This document shows positions 10,542-19,177 of a DNA stretch of 64,000 nt, piece after piece. Source of the stretch: Sphingobacteriales bacterium JAD_PAG50586_3 (GTDB lineage: Bacteria > Bacteroidota > Bacteroidia > CAMBQF01); NCBI GenBank assembly GCA_023213195.1, contig CP096135.1, positions 1,196,616-1,260,615 of the forward strand, written 5' to 3'. The stretch's first letter is position 1, and every line of letters begins with the position of its first letter. The position numbers and the translations under genes were made by a program. The notes under the pieces are model-generated. The model had not been told where the DNA came from. It worked only from the letters and a program-made list of their open reading frames with translations, and made no database searches.

Positions 10542-11039
10542 ATGGAAATCAGTATCTATACAGATGGCGCAGCGCGTGGAAACCCCGGACCGGGAGGCTA
10601 CGGTATAGTTATGCTATCGGGCCACCATCGTAAAGAGTTGGCCGCCGGTTTCCGCTATACTACCAACAACCGTATGGAGTTGCTGAGTGTTATTGTGGCA
10701 CTGGAGCAGCTTAAAAGCCCGGGTATGAGCGTTACTGTTTATTCGGACTCTAAATATGTGGTTGATGCAGTTGAGAAAAAATGGCTGCTAGGCTGGGTGC
10801 GCAAAAGCTGGAAAGATGTAAAAAACCCCGACCTGTGGCAGCGCCTAATAGCTGTTATGTCTCAGCATAAAGTAAAGTTTATGTGGGTTAAAGGCCATGC
10901 TGAAAACGTAGAAAATAACCGCTGCGACCAGCTGGCAGTAAAAGCATCGTACGGGCCCGATTTATATACCGATGCCTACTACGAATCGCAAAACCCGCCC
11001 AAATTCGGCATTAAAGATTATAAGGGAAAGAAAGCTTAA
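10542..11039 (+). CDS. rnhA: Ribonuclease HI
   Basis: The 165-aa enzyme degrades the RNA strand of RNA:DNA hybrids, for example Okazaki primers and R-loops. The catalytic carboxylates are visible: D8 in IYTDGAARGNPG, the Glu in NNRMELLSVIVALE, the Asp in VYSDSKYVV, and the Asp in NNRCDQLAVKA near the C-terminus. KGHAENVENN supplies the conserved flexible-loop His. Length and motif spacing are normal for bacterial RNase HI, with a short C-terminal extension. It is monocistronic between intergenic repeat elements. Confidence 0.96.
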   Translation: MEISIYTDGAARGNPGPGGYGIVMLSGHHRKELAAGFRYTTNNRMELLSVIVALEQLKSPGMSVTVYSDSKYVVDAVEKKWLLGWVRKSWKDVKNPDLWQRLIAVMSQHKVKFMWVKGHAENVENNRCDQLAVKASYGPDLYTDAYYESQNPPKFGIKDYKGKKA

Positions 11040-11076
11040 TTGTAGTCAAATACCTAACTACAGTCACAGGAAACAA

Positions 11077-11125
11077 CTCTCCCTTTTAAAGGGAGTACCT
11101 CGCATAGCGAGGGGAGGGATTTTTT
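11077..11125. repeat. Compound palindromic repeat between convergent genes (R4)
   Basis: CTCCC-TTTTAAA-GGGAG is followed by a second stem, CCTCGC-ATA-GCGAGG, and then GGAGGGATTTTTT. This is a variant of the window's GC-rich palindrome family. With its T-tract it may terminate rnhA. Confidence 0.65.
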
Positions 11126-11140
11126 CGTTGGCGTTATAAG

Positions 11141-11800
11141 CTAAGGGCTTACGCTATAGCGGAGTAAGCGAAATTCTATATAATCAGGCGGAGTAGAATA
11201 AAACAATCTTCTCTTTATCAACCCCACATTTTTAGCGTAGGTATAATATGAATCTCTGCGAGGTCCCCAAGGGTAAGCTGGGTTATGAAATATAGCAGTT
11301 GTTAATAGTGTGCCGGTTTGATTAAAGGTACCAACCGGAACGGTAACACTAGAGTCTTTATAAGCCATGAATGTATAGCGACTTACATAGGATGTATCTA
11401 TTTGAGACCACAATGTATCGGTATAGTTATTTTCTGAATAATAGATATTGCCTGTTTCATCTACCAAATATCCTAACGAATCTCTTAAATATGCCTTTTG
11501 TGATTGCTGTTGATAGGGTGTAAAAAGAAAATAATTGCTTCCATCTACAACATAAAATGTATCGCCATGTATAACCTCTTTGCCCGAAATATATAAGCTG
11601 TCTGTTTGTCCATTAGTAGTTGCAACTCCATTGGTATCTACTGTAAATCTTTGGTACACCCAATAATTTCCCTCTTTCAATGGCATCATAGATACCTTCG
11701 GTTCGGGTATTGGCGTGCTGTCAATATTTTGGGTATTGTCTTTTTTACAGGCAAACAATACAATAGCAACCATAGTCGCTGATACAACTACATTCTTCAT
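11141..11800 (-). CDS. Lipoprotein, copy 1 of a tandem pair
   Basis: The 219-aa protein has a lipobox-type N-terminus: MKNVVVSATMVAIVLFACKKDN, with Cys18 as the lipidated residue. The mature domain starts with PLKEGNYWVYQRF and has alternating strands rich in Tyr/Thr. It is clearly paralogous to the next gene: GYLVDETGN, GTFNQTGTLL and VGLIKRRLFY match GYLVD, GTYNQTGTML and VGIIKRRYYF. No enzymatic motif is visible. It is probably an outer-membrane or periplasmic lipoprotein of unknown role. Confidence 0.75.
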   Translation of the reverse strand: MKNVVVSATMVAIVLFACKKDNTQNIDSTPIPEPKVSMMPLKEGNYWVYQRFTVDTNGVATTNGQTDSLYISGKEVIHGDTFYVVDGSNYFLFTPYQQQSQKAYLRDSLGYLVDETGNIYYSENNYTDTLWSQIDTSYVSRYTFMAYKDSSVTVPVGTFNQTGTLLTTAIFHNPAYPWGPRRDSYYTYAKNVGLIKRRLFYSTPPDYIEFRLLRYSVSP

Positions 11801-11818
11801 GGTAGGATTTTTTATTTT

Positions 11819-11849
11819 CTGACTACTGATTACTGACCCCTGACTACTT
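11819..11849. repeat. Heptanucleotide tandem repeat, copy 1
   Basis: The array reads CTGACTA CTGATTA CTGACCC CTGACTA, a 7-bp period with the core CTGAyyA. Related arrays occur at 16594-16625 and 41394-41427. This one lies between the two tandem lipoprotein genes. Confidence 0.8.
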
Positions 11850-11851
11850 GT

Positions 11852-12480
11852 TTACTGTTCCTGATGAAAATCAACCAACCGCAGCTCTACATAATTGGGC
11901 GTATTAAAGAAATAGTACCTCCGTTTTATAATGCCCACATCTTTAGCAAATACAGTGTAAGCATAGCGTGTTGTAGGCCACATGTAGCTAAGGCTCGTTT
12001 ATGGTAGAAGTTAGCAACATAGTACCCGTTTGGTTATATGTACCATAGGGAACAGTGTGCGTGGCATCTTTCCAATCCATTTTAGTGCTAATAGTAAAAT
12101 CAGGGTTGCTGTATGTTGCAGTATCAAATACCGTTTCGTAATCAGCTTCGGCATAGTATACATTGTTGCCCTTAGTCAACCAAATAACCCATAGAATCTC
12201 TTAGGTGGATAAGGTTTTGGTTATTTTGAAAGAGGGGGTAATTTTCAAAATTGAAATAGGTTTTACCGTTAATAGTTTGGGTGCCGGTAATGCGGCAGGT
12301 GTCAAAATCAGCAGTAGGCGTAGCAACATCATCACTGTCTACATTAAACACCTGGTACACCCAGTAGTTGCCTACAGCCAGCGGCATATTGTCTACATGC
12401 GGAACGGTTTTTTCATCATCTTTTTTACAGGCAAACAATCCAATGGCAGCAGCCATTACCAATACAACCAATTTTTTCAT
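11852..12480 (-). CDS. Lipoprotein, copy 2 of a tandem pair (two frameshifts)
   Basis: The N-terminus MKKLVVLVMAAAIGLFACKKDD has the same lipobox style as copy 1, with Cys18. The frame breaks near 12178 (after GYLVD) and near 11990 (after TINEP). Joining the three pieces gives about 209 aa that align end to end with copy 1, finishing ...YVELRLVDFHQEQ. Note that 12172-12480, 11988-12179 and the tail down to 11852 are all needed. The pair probably arose by local duplication; function unknown. Confidence 0.68.
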
Positions 12481-12593
12481 AGCGTTTAATCTTTGCGGTA
12501 TAAACGCTGGCTAAGAAAAATTATTTTATGAATCAGGCGAAAGCAAATCCGGCCTTAATTTCGAAACGGGTACCTGCAAGGAAAATGAGCGGC

Positions 12594-12609
12594 CTCGCCC
12601 TGGCGAGGT
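12594..12609. repeat. Small hairpin in intergenic repeat region
   Basis: CCTCGCC-CT-GGCGAGG is a 7-bp stem within 12481-12773. No gene is recognisable in that stretch, but it carries several structured GC-rich segments, including one at 12703-12730. Confidence 0.6.
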
Positions 12610-12702
12610 AAAGTGCGCTCTGTTTGAGTCCGTAGGACGAGTTTGCGCGGTTTAGCGAATAACCCGTAGCAGGTCGTTGAGAAATATAGCCGTGATTTTT
12701 TG

Positions 12703-12730
12703 ATTACTTTTTCATCTAGGAAAAAGTAAT
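12703..12730. repeat. ATTACTTTTTC hairpin
   Basis: ATTACTTTTTC-ATCTAG-GAAAAAGTAAT has perfect 11-bp arms. A related hairpin (TTACTTTT...AAAAGTAA) is at 14834-14858. It is followed by another small stem (CTGCC-GCATA-GGCAG). It may be a terminator for the AraC gene read on the minus strand or a dispersed repeat. Confidence 0.65.
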
Positions 12731-12773
12731 TGCTCTCCGCACAGGAGTGCCTGCCGCATAGGCAGGAATAGGA

Positions 12774-13625
12774 TTACTTGGATTTCTCTCTAAACTCTAA
12801 TGCGGTATACCCTGTTTTAATTTTGAAGAAACGGTTAAAGTATGATGGGTCGTTAAAGCCCAGATAAAAAGCAATTTCTTTAGCGTTTAAAGATGAGTTG
12901 CAAAGCAACCTTTTAGCTTCCAGTATAATGCGGTTATTCAGATAATCGCCCACTGTTAAACCCGTAGCTTTTTTGCAAACCTCATTCAGCTTACGCTCGC
13001 TTATTTTAAGCCGTTCAGCATAGTAAGCAGGCTGTTTTTGTTCAAGGAAGTTGGCTTCAGACAATGCCCTAAAATCGTTGTACAAACCTGTAGCGTTTTC
13101 TTGCCAGTTGGGGTGTTTTTTATCAAACAGGCGTATACATTTAATAAGCAAAATATGCAGGTAGGCTTTTAATATTTCAGCCTCGGGGTTGCTATTGTTA
13201 TACTCAGCTTTTAGCTGCTCTAAAACAGTGTTTAACCTAGCTCTGCTCTTCGGCAGTATTGGCAATATGTAAAAAGGTATTGCTGTTTAAAAATTGCACC
13301 AATGGCAACTGCCCCGCCTGTGTAGTAATATCATCATAAATCTCGCGCGAAAAATGAACTACAGCCCCATGCGTATCAAGTTCACGCGTTAGCACATGTA
13401 CCTTACCGGGGTACACAATGTGTACGCTGTTATCGGCAACGGGGTGCTGCACAAAATCGATATAATGGCTACCACCACCTTTGGTAAAAAGAACACCTCG
13501 TAGTAGTTATGGCGGTGGGGTGGGGCAATATCATATTCTGTAAGGGGGTTAAGCTGAATATACCGTACGGGCACATTCTTGGTGTCCTCCTCGTTAAAAT
13601 CATGTACGGGTATTGCTTTTTTCAT
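12774..13625 (-). CDS. AraC-family transcriptional regulator (two frameshifts)
   Basis: Three overlapping frames join into about 284 aa. The N-terminal part has a cupin-like sensor (YDIAPPHRHNYYEVFF ... HIVYPGKVHVLTRE), and the C-terminal part has two helix-turn-helix motifs (LKISERKLNEVCKKATGLTVGDYL and AKEIAFYLGFNDPSYFNRFFKIKTGYTALEFR), the standard AraC DNA-binding domain. Breaks lie near 13480 (TAAAAAG tract) and near 13250 (CTCTGCTC). The chosen start is MKKAIPVHDF at 13625; the upstream ATG adds 20 unlikely residues. The target is unknown because no catabolic operon is adjacent. Confidence 0.78.
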
Positions 13626-13715
13626 TGTGCTAAATAAAATAACCCTATAGCTGAAATTGCTCTCAAATATAGGGTTATAACTCAACTAAACTTTAGAACT
13701 AACAGGAGATTACTA

Positions 13716-14579
13716 TTACTGCTTTACTATTTTTAGAGTGCTTAGCATACCGTTGTTGTTAATGGTTAAAAAGTACATGCCGGCGGGCAATCCTTCTATG
13801 TCAATAGCATCGCCGGTAGTGTAAGGTGTTTGCTGCACAATGGTTTTTCCTACAGCATTGGTTAACGAGTAGCGCAGGGTTTTATTACCTGTTGTAGCTA
13901 TAAATACCTTATCGGCAGCAGGGTTTGGGTATAGCATAAATTGGTCTGCAGGGGCATTGCTAATGCCAGTGGTATTTTCTGTCAACGATAAATTATCTAC
14001 TGTAAAATAAGAGCACCAGCCCGAGGTTTTCATAGAGCATAAGCCCATATTGCCATTATCCCTTTCGGTAGGGGCAAGGCGAATGATTACACTGTCGGGC
14101 ATATCGCTGCTTGTATAGTATACAGGGCAGTTAAATTCAGTCCAAAAATCGGTACCGAACATTTTTAAATGGCCACTGCCCAGTGTGTCCCGTTGTTGGG
14201 TTTGGGTGTTCCATTTAGTAGCAAATACGTATACGTGTGCGGTGTCGCTATAAGGTTCGCCGCCTTGTTCAATCAAGTTATCGGTATACTTGTAGTAACC
14301 GCTTAGCGTGGCAGGCTTAAAGTTTACTGCCGATTGTTGCACCGCATCGTCAAACGTATAGTAGTACCAACGCGATAAAGTCATGGCATAATTTCCCTGT
14401 TGGGGTACCGAGTCGCGAAAGATACCAAACTGGCCCATACCGTTAGCTACAACCCAATTATCGGGTAGCGGTGTTTCCGGGTTGGTCTCATCCCAGCTTT
14501 CAAAATCCATATTAAGTTGCTGGGCATTGCTTACTATGCTTAGTAATGTAAAGGCTGCGAGTATTAATTTCTTTTTCAT
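13716..14579 (-). CDS. Secreted protein with T9SS type A sorting domain
   Basis: The 287-aa protein has a signal peptide (MKKKLILAAFTLLSIVSNAQ). Next comes a jelly-roll-like PCMD/carbohydrate-binding-type region (NMDFESWDETNPETPLPDNW, with FTVDNLSL at its end), and then a canonical T9SS C-terminal domain starting FMLYPNPAADKVFI and ending STLKIVKQ. The LPDNW opening resembles Bacteroidota surface proteins that bind glycans, but no catalytic residues are evident. The frame is intact. Confidence 0.85.
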   Translation of the reverse strand: MKKKLILAAFTLLSIVSNAQQLNMDFESWDETNPETPLPDNWVVANGMGQFGIFRDSVPQQGNYAMTLSRWYYYTFDDAVQQSAVNFKPATLSGYYKYTDNLIEQGGEPYSDTAHVYVFATKWNTQTQQRDTLGSGHLKMFGTDFWTEFNCPVYYTSSDMPDSVIIRLAPTERDNGNMGLCSMKTSGWCSYFTVDNLSLTENTTGISNAPADQFMLYPNPAADKVFIATTGNKTLRYSLTNAVGKTIVQQTPYTTGDAIDIEGLPAGMYFLTINNNGMLSTLKIVKQ

Positions 14580-14673
14580 AACCGTGTGTTTTAAGTACGA
14601 TACAAAGTTGCGTTAGAAAACCGGCAACATCAATGGACAAATTGTATCTATTATGGCACTTTTCTGCAAATGT

Positions 14674-14710
14674 TCCCCTCTCACTTCAGGAGAGGGGGCT
14701 AGGGGTGAGG
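14674..14710 (-). repeat. GC-rich palindromic repeat, solo left end (R3)
   Basis: CCCCTCTC-ACTTCAG-GAGAGGGG is followed by CTAGGGGTGAGG. It has the same family and orientation as R1 and R2. It sits in the 434-bp gap before purH, which has no credible ORF but holds this repeat, a hairpin and the purH promoter. Confidence 0.85.
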
Positions 14711-14833
14711 TTAATTCTCTTATTATCAAATTGGCTAATTGAGGATACTCCTCCTGCGGAAAATGTCCTACACCCGGCAATCGTAGCGTTTTTTATTGCT
14801 GAATTTCTGCTTAAACTTCTTAGAGTAATACGT

Positions 14834-14858
14834 TTACTTTTTTGACAAACAAAAGTAA
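14834..14858. repeat. TTACTTTT...AAAAGTAA hairpin
   Basis: 8-bp perfect arms surround a nine-base spacer. It shares its arm sequence with the hairpin at 12703-12730, which points to a second, AT-rich palindrome family in this genome. Confidence 0.6.
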
Positions 14859-14979
14859 TGCCGTTGGTAGATAAGGGGTTTACTTAGTAAGTGACCTGCG
14901 TAAAGGAGAAAAGTAAATTAAAGGTCCATTAACACCCAATTTTGTTTATAAGTACCAAATTTTGTGTGTTGTTATTTAC

Positions 14980-14987
14980 TAAGTTTG
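14980..14987 (+). promoter_or_regulatory. purH -7 box
   Basis: TAAGTTTG matches TAnnTTTG exactly and lies 26 nt before the purH ATG. Confidence 0.65.
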
Positions 14988-15013
14988 CACTTTAATTCCC
15001 ACCCATTACAATC

Positions 15014-16540
15014 ATGTCAAACCCGGTAAGCATTAAACGTGCGTTAGTATCTGTTTTTTATAAAGATGGCCTTGAGCCAATAATAAAAAAACTGCACCAA
15101 TTAGGTGTAGAATTCTACTCAACCGGTGGCACACAGCAGTTTATAGAGGATTTAGGGCTGCCTGTTACCGCGGTAGAAGACCTTACCGGCTACCCATCCA
15201 TTTTAGGCGGACGTGTTAAAACCCTGCATCCCAAAGTATTTGGTGGCATTTTAAACCGCCGTGGCAACAATAGCGATATTGCTGAAATTGCCGAATACGA
15301 AATACCCGGGATTGATTTGGTAATTGTTGATTTATACCCTTTTGAAGCTACTGTAGCATCTGGCGCTGCTGAGCCTGATATTATTGAGAAAATTGATATT
15401 GGTGGCATATCGCTGATACGCGCTGCGGCTAAGAATTTTAACGATGTAGTAATTGTTTCGTCTAAAGCCGACTATGCTCCCTTGTTGACTCTATTGGAGG
15501 ATAAAAATGGCCAGACTGATATTGCAGACCGCCGCTTGTTTGCTGCCCGTGCATTCAATGTAACATCGCATTACGACACGGCTATTTTTAACTACTTCAA
15601 TCGTGATAGTTCGGTTGATGCATTCAAAATAAGCCAAGGCACATCTACCCCTTTGCGTTATGGCGAAAACCCACACCAGCAAGCTGCTTTTTATGGTAAG
15701 CTTGACGATGTTTTCCAGCAAATGAATGGCAAGGAATTATCTTACAACAACTTGCTTGATGCTGATGCCGCCATGGCCCTAATCCGCGATTTTGAAGACA
15801 CTACGTTTGCCATTATTAAGCACAACAACGCTTGCGGCGTGGCAACCCGACCTACTGTTAAAGAGGCTTATTTAGCGGCCCTTGCCGCCGACCCTGTGTC
15901 GGCATTTGGGGGTATTTTAATTGCCAACCGCAAAATTGATGTTGCTACCGCTACAGAGATGAATAGCCTGTTTTTTGAAATACTGATTGCGCCTGAATTT
16001 GAGCTTGACGCGTTAGAAATTTTAAAAGGCAAAAAGAACCGCATTATATTGGCTACCGATGGTTTTACCATGCAGCCAAAACAGGTGCGCACTTTGCTAA
16101 ACGGCCTTTTGGTGCAAGATTTTGATACGTTTACAGAAACGGCTGCCGACCTTAAAACCGTTACTACTATTGCCCCGACAGCGCAAGAAGTAGAAGATTT
16201 ATTATTTGCCAATAAGCTTGTAAAACACACCAAGAGCAACGCCATTATACTGGTAAAAGGCGGTCAGCTGTTGGCATCGGGTACGGGGCAAACATCGCGT
16301 GTAGACGCGTTGCAACAAGCTATTGCTAAAGCAGCCAAGTTTGGCTTTGATTTAAACGGTGCCGTAATGGCATCAGACGCGTTCTTCCCTTTCCCCGATT
16401 GTGTGGAAATTGCTAAGGGCGCGGGCATACATGCTGTTATACAACCCGGTGGCAGCATAAAAGACCATGAAAGTATAGACTATTGCAACAATAATGGCAT
16501 GGCCATGGTTACCACTGGTCATAGGCACTTTAAACACTAA
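15014..16540 (+). CDS. purH: Bifunctional AICAR transformylase / IMP cyclohydrolase
   Basis: The 508-aa enzyme catalyses the last two steps of de novo IMP synthesis. The N-terminal MGS-like cyclohydrolase domain covers about residues 1-145 (RALVSVFYKDGLEPI, STGGTQQFIED, TGYPSILGGRVKTLHPKVFG). The transformylase domain follows, with LRYGENPHQQAAFYG, KELSYNNLLDADAAM and IIKHNNACGVA, in which the Lys-His pair is catalytic. The C-terminal VIQPGGSIKDHESI...MAMVTTGHRHFKH is the classic PurH end. It has no breaks and is transcribed alone from its own promoter. Confidence 0.97.
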   Translation: MSNPVSIKRALVSVFYKDGLEPIIKKLHQLGVEFYSTGGTQQFIEDLGLPVTAVEDLTGYPSILGGRVKTLHPKVFGGILNRRGNNSDIAEIAEYEIPGIDLVIVDLYPFEATVASGAAEPDIIEKIDIGGISLIRAAAKNFNDVVIVSSKADYAPLLTLLEDKNGQTDIADRRLFAARAFNVTSHYDTAIFNYFNRDSSVDAFKISQGTSTPLRYGENPHQQAAFYGKLDDVFQQMNGKELSYNNLLDADAAMALIRDFEDTTFAIIKHNNACGVATRPTVKEAYLAALAADPVSAFGGILIANRKIDVATATEMNSLFFEILIAPEFELDALEILKGKKNRIILATDGFTMQPKQVRTLLNGLLVQDFDTFTETAADLKTVTTIAPTAQEVEDLLFANKLVKHTKSNAIILVKGGQLLASGTGQTSRVDALQQAIAKAAKFGFDLNGAVMASDAFFPFPDCVEIAKGAGIHAVIQPGGSIKDHESIDYCNNNGMAMVTTGHRHFKH

Positions 16541-16593
16541 TAAGAGGAGAGAAAAGTGAGGATTGAGAAGAGGAAAATTCACATTGTTTTTTT

Positions 16594-16625
16594 CTGACTA
16601 CTGATTGCTGACCTCTGACTACTGA
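16594..16625. repeat. Heptanucleotide tandem repeat, copy 2
   Basis: CTGACTA CTGATTG CTGACCT CTGACTA CTGA is nearly the same array as at 11819-11849. It lies between purH and the mreB promoter. Confidence 0.8.
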
Positions 16626-16712
16626 AAAATAGTTCACATCTCGGTTAATAATTTTTACAAAAAGTTGAAAGGTTATTTTCAAATGCACATACAGGAGTGT
16701 AATTTAGCTACC

Positions 16713-16720
16713 TATATTTG
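16713..16720 (+). promoter_or_regulatory. mreB operon -7 box
   Basis: TATATTTG followed by CAC, 37 nt before the mreB ATG, is an exact TAnnTTTG. It is the only clear promoter before the rod-shape gene run, so the genes from mreB through at least rodA are likely one transcript. Confidence 0.65.
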
Positions 16721-16757
16721 CACGTTTAATATAATCGTTACACTATAGCTGTAGCAC

Positions 16758-17779
16758 ATGGGAATGTTTGATTTTTTAACGCAAGAAATTGCGATTGATC
16801 TTGGCACAGCCAATACGATCATTATACATAACGACAAGGTTGTAGTAGACGAGCCGTCTATTGTAGCCGTTGACCGAACAACGGGCAAAGTTATAGCCGT
16901 GGGCAAAAAAGCTATGCAAATGCACGGCAAAACCCACGAAAATATAAAGACAATCCGTCCGCTTAAGGATGGGGTAATTGCCGACTTTCACGCCGCCGAG
17001 CACATGATCCGCGGAATGATAAAAATGATTAACTCTGGCAAAAAGTGGTTTAGCCCTTCGCTTAAAATGGTTATTTGTATCCCATCGGGCATTACCGAAG
17101 TGGAGAAACGTGCCGTTCGCGACAGTGCCGAGCATGCTGGCGCTAAAGAGGTTTACCTTATCCACGAACCTATGGCAGCCGCTATTGGTATGGGTATAGA
17201 CGTAACCGAGCCTGTAGGTAACATGATTATTGACATTGGCGGTGGTACTTCTGAAATTGCCGTTATTGCCTTAGGGGGTATTGTGTGTGATAAGTCTATA
17301 CGCGTTGCGGGTGATGAGTTTACCGCTGATATTGAAGAATACATGCGCCGCCAGCACAACATCTTAATTGGTGAACGTTCTGCCGAGCAAATAAAAATAA
17401 ACGTGGGTGCGGCTATGACCGAGATTGACAACCCGCCACCTGATTACGCCGTTCACGGCCGCGACTTAATGACGGGCATCCCGAAAGAAATTTACGTTTC
17501 GTACTCAGGAAATTGCCCATGCCTTAGACAAGTCTATCTCTAAAATTGAAGCGGCTATTCTTTCAGCCCTTGAAATGACCCCCCGAACTTTCGGCAGATA
17601 TTTACCGCGTAGGTATTTACATGGCGGGCGGTGGCTCGTTGCTTCGCGGGTTAGACAAACGTATTTCTATGCGTACCAAACTGCCTGTACACGTGGCAGA
17701 AGACCCTCTTCGTGCTGTTGCACGCGGCACAGGCATCGCCCTTAAAAATATCGATAATTTCCAATTCCTTATTAAATAG
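16758..17779 (+). CDS. mreB: Rod-shape-determining actin MreB (two frameshifts)
   Basis: MreB is the bacterial actin that positions the cell-wall elongation machinery at the inner membrane. The N-terminal phosphate-1 loop is [10 protein letters not shown], the connect region is MAGGG..., and the phosphate-2 loop is [19 protein letters not shown]. The coding frame continues past the first stop: removing one base near 17505 (TCGTACTCAGG) and one C in the C6 run at 17579-17584 gives [29 protein letters not shown] and the normal C-terminus ...[10 protein letters not shown] at 17779, about 340 aa. Both breaks are very unlikely in life because the rest of the operon is intact in order. Confidence 0.93.
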
Positions 17780-17814
17780 TAAGGCGATAAGCCTGTTATA
17801 GCAAGGGAAAGAGA

Positions 17815-18669
17815 ATGAACAACCTCATTAATTTTTTAATACGCTCGTGGTTTTTTATTCTCTTTTTGTTTTTACAAATTGGTGCTCTTGTATTGCTGTT
17901 TAGCAACAATAGCTACCATAGTGCTTCGTATTTCAATTCGGCCAATGCTATATCGGGCAGGGTGTACGAAACCCAATCGGAGATTACAGATTACTTTACG
18001 CTGAAAAGTGCCAACGCTGATTTAGCCGAAGAAAACGCCCGTTTGCGCAGCAACCTTCCATCGGCCTTTGAAATTACAGACCGTAAGTTCTTTGTAAAGA
18101 ACGATACCATCTTCGCACAAAAGTATTCGTATACCAACGCCAAGATTATAAATAACTCTACCAACCGCCGCAACAACTACATTACGCTCAATAAAGGCAG
18201 CCTGCAGGGCATACAACCTAAAATGGGTGTTATATCCCCCAACGGCATTGTGGGTGTGGTAAAAGATGTATCGCCAAACTATGCAACGGTGCTATCATTC
18301 CTGCACAAAGCCGTTAAGGTAAGTGCCAAAATAAGGAAGAACGGTTACTTCGGCTCGTTGGTGTGGGAAGGTGGCAACCCCGATTTTGGCTATTTAAAAG
18401 ACATTCCATCGTACGTTAAGCTTGTTAAAGGTGACACTATTGTTACAACCAGCTATTCTGATATTTTTCCTGAGGATATTATGGTGGGTGTGGTAGAATC
18501 GCTGGATGAAAAGCCCAACGACTCTTTCCACAACATTAGGGTAAAGCTGTCTACCAACTTTACAACCTTATCATACGTATATGTGATAAAAGATGTAACC
18601 CGCTCTGAACGCGATAGCCTGGAAAATAAAACCATTAAAGCAGTAGAAAAAGACGACAATGGGAATTGA
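17815..18669 (+). CDS. mreC: Rod-shape-determining protein MreC
   Basis: The 284-aa protein has one N-terminal transmembrane helix (about residues 12-31), a short coiled coil (DYFTLKSANADLAEENARLR, about 61-80) and the periplasmic two-barrel domain with NYITLNKGSLQGIQPKMGVISPNGIVGVV and GDTIVTTSYSDIFPEDIMVG, both hallmarks of MreC. It links MreB to the periplasmic synthases. It lies 35 nt after mreB and overlaps mreD by 11 nt. Confidence 0.94.
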   Translation: MNNLINFLIRSWFFILFLFLQIGALVLLFSNNSYHSASYFNSANAISGRVYETQSEITDYFTLKSANADLAEENARLRSNLPSAFEITDRKFFVKNDTIFAQKYSYTNAKIINNSTNRRNNYITLNKGSLQGIQPKMGVISPNGIVGVVKDVSPNYATVLSFLHKAVKVSAKIRKNGYFGSLVWEGGNPDFGYLKDIPSYVKLVKGDTIVTTSYSDIFPEDIMVGVVESLDEKPNDSFHNIRVKLSTNFTTLSYVYVIKDVTRSERDSLENKTIKAVEKDDNGN

Positions 18670-19177
18670 GATAGTTTTAAATATCCTGCGTTTTGTCGTG
18701 CTGTTGGGCCTGCAAATTCTGGTGCTTAACCAGGTAGAAATTTCGGGCTTTTTAAATCCGTACCTGTATGTGCTGTTTATACTGGCGCTGCCAATAGAAA
18801 CGCCCCGCGCTATAGTACTAATACTAGCGTTTATTACAGGCTTAACAATGGATGTGTTTTCTGATACGCTGGGCATACATACAACGGCCTGTTTATGGGT
18901 AGCCTTGTTGCGCCCGGCTATGATAAAACTTATATCGCCCCGCGAGGGTTTTGAATTTTACTTTAAGCCCACCCTGGGCTATTTAGGCCTACCAAAGTAT
19001 TTGCTGTATGCGGGTATATTGGTTTTTGTGCACCATTTTGTGCTTTTCTTTTTAGAGTTTTTCCGCTTTGACGAACTTCCACGTATGCTGCTAAAAATTG
19101 TTGCCAGCAGTGTATTTACATTAATTTTGATATTTATAAGTCAGCAGTTCTTCTCTAAAGGAAAATCGGGTCAATGA
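18659..19177 (+). CDS. mreD: Rod-shape-determining protein MreD
   Basis: The 172-aa integral membrane protein has about five or six hydrophobic segments. It is small and lacks strong motifs, as is usual for MreD, and the position between mreC and mrdA makes the call. The region FITGLTMDVFSDTLGIHTTACLWVALLRP matches the conserved G-x-x-x-D-x-F pattern of the family. It overlaps mrdA by 4 nt (ATGA). Confidence 0.9.
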   Translation: MGIEIVLNILRFVVLLGLQILVLNQVEISGFLNPYLYVLFILALPIETPRAIVLILAFITGLTMDVFSDTLGIHTTACLWVALLRPAMIKLISPREGFEFYFKPTLGYLGLPKYLLYAGILVFVHHFVLFFLEFFRFDELPRMLLKIVASSVFTLILIFISQQFFSKGKSGQ

